A stretch of 7,052 nucleotides of DNA from Acidobacteriota bacterium (GTDB lineage: Bacteria; Acidobacteriota; Terriglobia; Bryobacterales; JACQDG01), in NCBI GenBank assembly GCA_016201185.1, contig JACQDG010000017.1, forward strand, positions 1 through 7,052. Direction: 5' to 3'. Under the pieces are notes generated by a model, which saw nothing but the letters and a program-made list of their open reading frames with translations, was not told the DNA's origin and did not search any database. Both the position numbers and the translations under genes were made by a program. Shown piece by piece: positions 5,663-7,052 of this stretch (the stretch's first letter is position 1; every line of letters starts with the position of its first letter).

Positions 5663-6976
5663 ATGCCGGCAATCAATGTGGGCGTCATCGGTTTGGGCCA
5701 AGTGGGCGGCGGGACGCTCGCTATCCTCCACGAAAACGCCCAGCAGATCCGCGAGAAACTCGGCTTCGACCTGTGCCTGAATGCCATCTGCTCGCGCTCC
5801 GTGCTGGAGCGGCCGCCGGCAGCCGCCGCCTGGTTCCCCGGCGTCTTTCGCACTACAAACTGGCAGGATGTAGTAGCCCATCCCGACATCCACATCATCG
5901 CCGAACTGGTGGGCGGCGCCGGCGCTGCCTCCGAGATCGTCCACGCCGCCATCCGCCACGGCAAATCCGTGGTCACCGCCAACAAGGAGCTGATGGCCGC
6001 CCAAGGCACGGAGATCTGGGACGAAGCCATCCGGGCGGGCATCTGCCTGGCCATGGAAGCGAGCGTCGCCGGCGGCATTCCCATCCACGCCGTGCTGCGG
6101 GAAGGCATCTCCGGAGACCGCGTGGAGGCCCTCATCGGTATTCTCAACGGCACCTCCAACTACATCCTCACCGAGATGGAAGCGCGCGGCGAGCCCCTGG
6201 AGACGATCCTGGCCGAAGCGCAGCGGCTCGGCTACGCCAAGGCGGATCCCGGCGCCGACATCGACGGCTACGATGCCCGCTCCAAGCTCTCCATCCTGGC
6301 CGCCCTGGCTTACGGCGTTCGCGTCCTTGCTTCCGACATTTATCTGGAAGGCATCCGCCGCATTTCCCCGCTCGATTTCGCCTACGCCCATCAACTGGGC
6401 CACACCATCCGGCTGGTGGGAGCGGCGCGGCAGACGCCGGAAGGGCTGCTGCTTTCCGTGCGCCCGGCGCTGATTCCCCGCTCCACGATCCTGGCCCACG
6501 TCGCAGGGGCCTACAACGCCATCTGGGTGAAAGGGGTGCACGGGGCCGACACGTTCTATTACGGTCGCGGGGCCGGCCCGTTCCCCACAGGCGTGGCGGT
6601 GGTCAGCGACCTGATGCGCGTGGCCCGCGAGATCGTCAATGGCAGCCCGGAGCGCGTCTCGCCCTTCGCCCACGACCGCCTCCGCGAATATGCGCCCATC
6701 ACCATCGACCGCCAGGTGCGTCCCTACTATCTGCGCTTCCGCGTCGCCGACCGCCCGGGCATCATCGCCGCCCTTGCCTCCATCCTGGCGTCCGCGCACA
6801 TCAGCCTGGAGGCGGTGTTGCAGCAGCCCTGTGCTAACAAACAGGATCTTCCTTTTGTGATTACCCTGGAGCCGACCCCGGAACGGGCGGTGCGGGAAGC
6901 AGTGGAGAAAATGGCTGGTTTGGATTTTCTGTTGGAGCCGCCGCTGGCCCTGCCTATGGAACTGCCGCTCGCCTAG
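5663..6976 (+). CDS. hom: Homoserine dehydrogenase with C-terminal ACT domain
   Basis: This 437-residue cytoplasmic enzyme reduces aspartate-4-semialdehyde to homoserine with NAD(P)H, the branch step toward threonine and methionine. The N-terminal Rossmann domain has the dinucleotide-binding loop GLGQVGGGT at 10-18 and VVTANKEL at 103-110. EASVAGGIPI (132-141) and GILNGTSNYIL (159-169) are hallmark motifs of the substrate domain. The segment ADPGADIDGYDARSKL (194-209) contains Asp204 and Lys208, whose four-residue spacing matches the catalytic Asp/Lys pair of characterised homoserine dehydrogenases. GRGAG at 301-305 closes the cofactor site. Residues about 355-430 (YYLRFRVADRPGIIA onward) form an ACT domain, which in this family commonly mediates feedback inhibition by threonine. 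Length is normal for the monofunctional, ACT-containing type; there is no fused aspartate kinase. No thrB or thrC is visible nearby. The start is set by the proximity of the nucleotide-binding strand to ATG 5663; no Shine-Dalgarno sequence is present. Confidence 0.95.
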   Translation: MPAINVGVIGLGQVGGGTLAILHENAQQIREKLGFDLCLNAICSRSVLERPPAAAAWFPGVFRTTNWQDVVAHPDIHIIAELVGGAGAASEIVHAAIRHGKSVVTANKELMAAQGTEIWDEAIRAGICLAMEASVAGGIPIHAVLREGISGDRVEALIGILNGTSNYILTEMEARGEPLETILAEAQRLGYAKADPGADIDGYDARSKLSILAALAYGVRVLASDIYLEGIRRISPLDFAYAHQLGHTIRLVGAARQTPEGLLLSVRPALIPRSTILAHVAGAYNAIWVKGVHGADTFYYGRGAGPFPTGVAVVSDLMRVAREIVNGSPERVSPFAHDRLREYAPITIDRQVRPYYLRFRVADRPGIIAALASILASAHISLEAVLQQPCANKQDLPFVITLEPTPERAVREAVEKMAGLDFLLEPPLALPMELPLA

Positions 6977-6979
6977 AGC

Positions 6980-7052
6980 TCACTCCACCAGCAGCGAATA
7001 CCCCCGCAGGATCTTTCCCCCGCGGCGTCGGCGGCCGCCAGGCTCTCCCATC
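6980..7052 (-). CDS. C-terminal end of an unidentified minus-strand gene (5' end outside window)
   Basis: Reading from the right edge on the minus strand, the frame beginning at 7051 encodes a Gly/Arg-rich stretch ending in GGKILRGYSLLVE, then TGA at 6982-6980. The hydrophobic-strand-like ending and the placement three bases beyond the homoserine dehydrogenase stop, in the same tail-to-tail style as the other pairs here, make a real gene end plausible. Only about 24 codons are visible, so the family cannot be named. The ATG at 7051-7049 could by chance mark a short ORF start, but a longer gene running out of the window is more likely. Confidence 0.4.
   Translation of the reverse strand, partial: MGEPGGRRRRGGKILRGYSLLVE

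Noticed and set aside
5582..6799. Long minus-strand open frame upstream of and in frame with the small exported protein, antisense to homoserine dehydrogenase
   Set aside because: Its translation is low-complexity Gly/Asp/His-rich and resembles no family, while the opposite strand encodes an unmistakable homoserine dehydrogenase. A signal peptide and GGAGG site place the real start at 5581.
5620..6837. 405-codon plus-strand open frame rich in Arg, Pro and His
   Set aside because: It is an out-of-frame shadow of homoserine dehydrogenase caused by high GC content, with no recognisable motifs.
1..7052. Search for tRNA, CRISPR repeats, insertion-sequence ends, riboswitches and defence genes
   Set aside because: No cloverleaf-like segment, regularly spaced repeat, transposase motif or long untranslated leader was seen. 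Genes fill almost the whole window, and the longest noncoding gap is 81 bases.

Overview
This is a GC-rich, very tightly packed bacterial chromosomal window. It holds five complete protein genes and two genes cut by the window edges. The best guess for the source is an Acidobacteriota member (Terriglobia-like). That guess rests on three things: a WecA-type sugar-phosphate transferase with a long cytoplasmic C-terminal extension, a small secreted helical protein of a type I associate with acidobacterial genomes, and the codon style. No rRNA or marker gene confirms it. I see no tRNA, rRNA, CRISPR array, insertion sequence, phage gene or riboswitch.

Layout. Positions 1-1119 (+) are the C-terminal part of a heparinase II/III-family polysaccharide lyase. 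It is followed after 17 bases by a polyprenyl-phosphate sugar-1-phosphate transferase (1137-2594, +). Together they look like the end of an exopolysaccharide or surface-glycan locus. A class I SAM-dependent methyltransferase with a predicted N-terminal signal or anchor segment runs on the opposite strand (2500-3357, -); its last 95 bases overlap the transferase gene tail to tail. Divergent from it, 42 bases away, is a glutamine-hydrolysing asparagine synthase (3400-5310, +). That gene overlaps by 29 bases, tail to tail, a 99-residue exported coiled-coil-like protein of unknown function (5282-5581, -). Divergent from that, 81 bases away, is homoserine dehydrogenase (5663-6976, +), with a C-terminal ACT domain for threonine feedback. 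Three bases after its stop, the end of another minus-strand gene begins and runs off the right edge.

How the genes relate. The lyase and transferase fit glycan assembly or turnover at the envelope. The asparagine synthase may serve asparagine supply, or may amidate a glycan sugar acid as AsnB-like enzymes do in some polysaccharide loci. Homoserine dehydrogenase belongs to the aspartate family pathway (aspartate to homoserine, then threonine and methionine), so it and asparagine synthase both draw on aspartate. The strand order (+ + - + - + -) means there is no long operon here.

Regulatory signals. Three plus-strand genes have a TATAAT or TAGAAT box ending only 9 to 20 bases before the start codon and no Shine-Dalgarno sequence, which suggests leaderless or very short-leader mRNAs. 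The small exported protein is the exception, with a clear GGAGG site. No classic terminator hairpin is visible at any gene end. Most of the window is ordinary housekeeping and envelope biology; the least explained parts are the exported 99-residue protein, the methyltransferase with a signal-like N-terminus, and the transferase's C-terminal extension.
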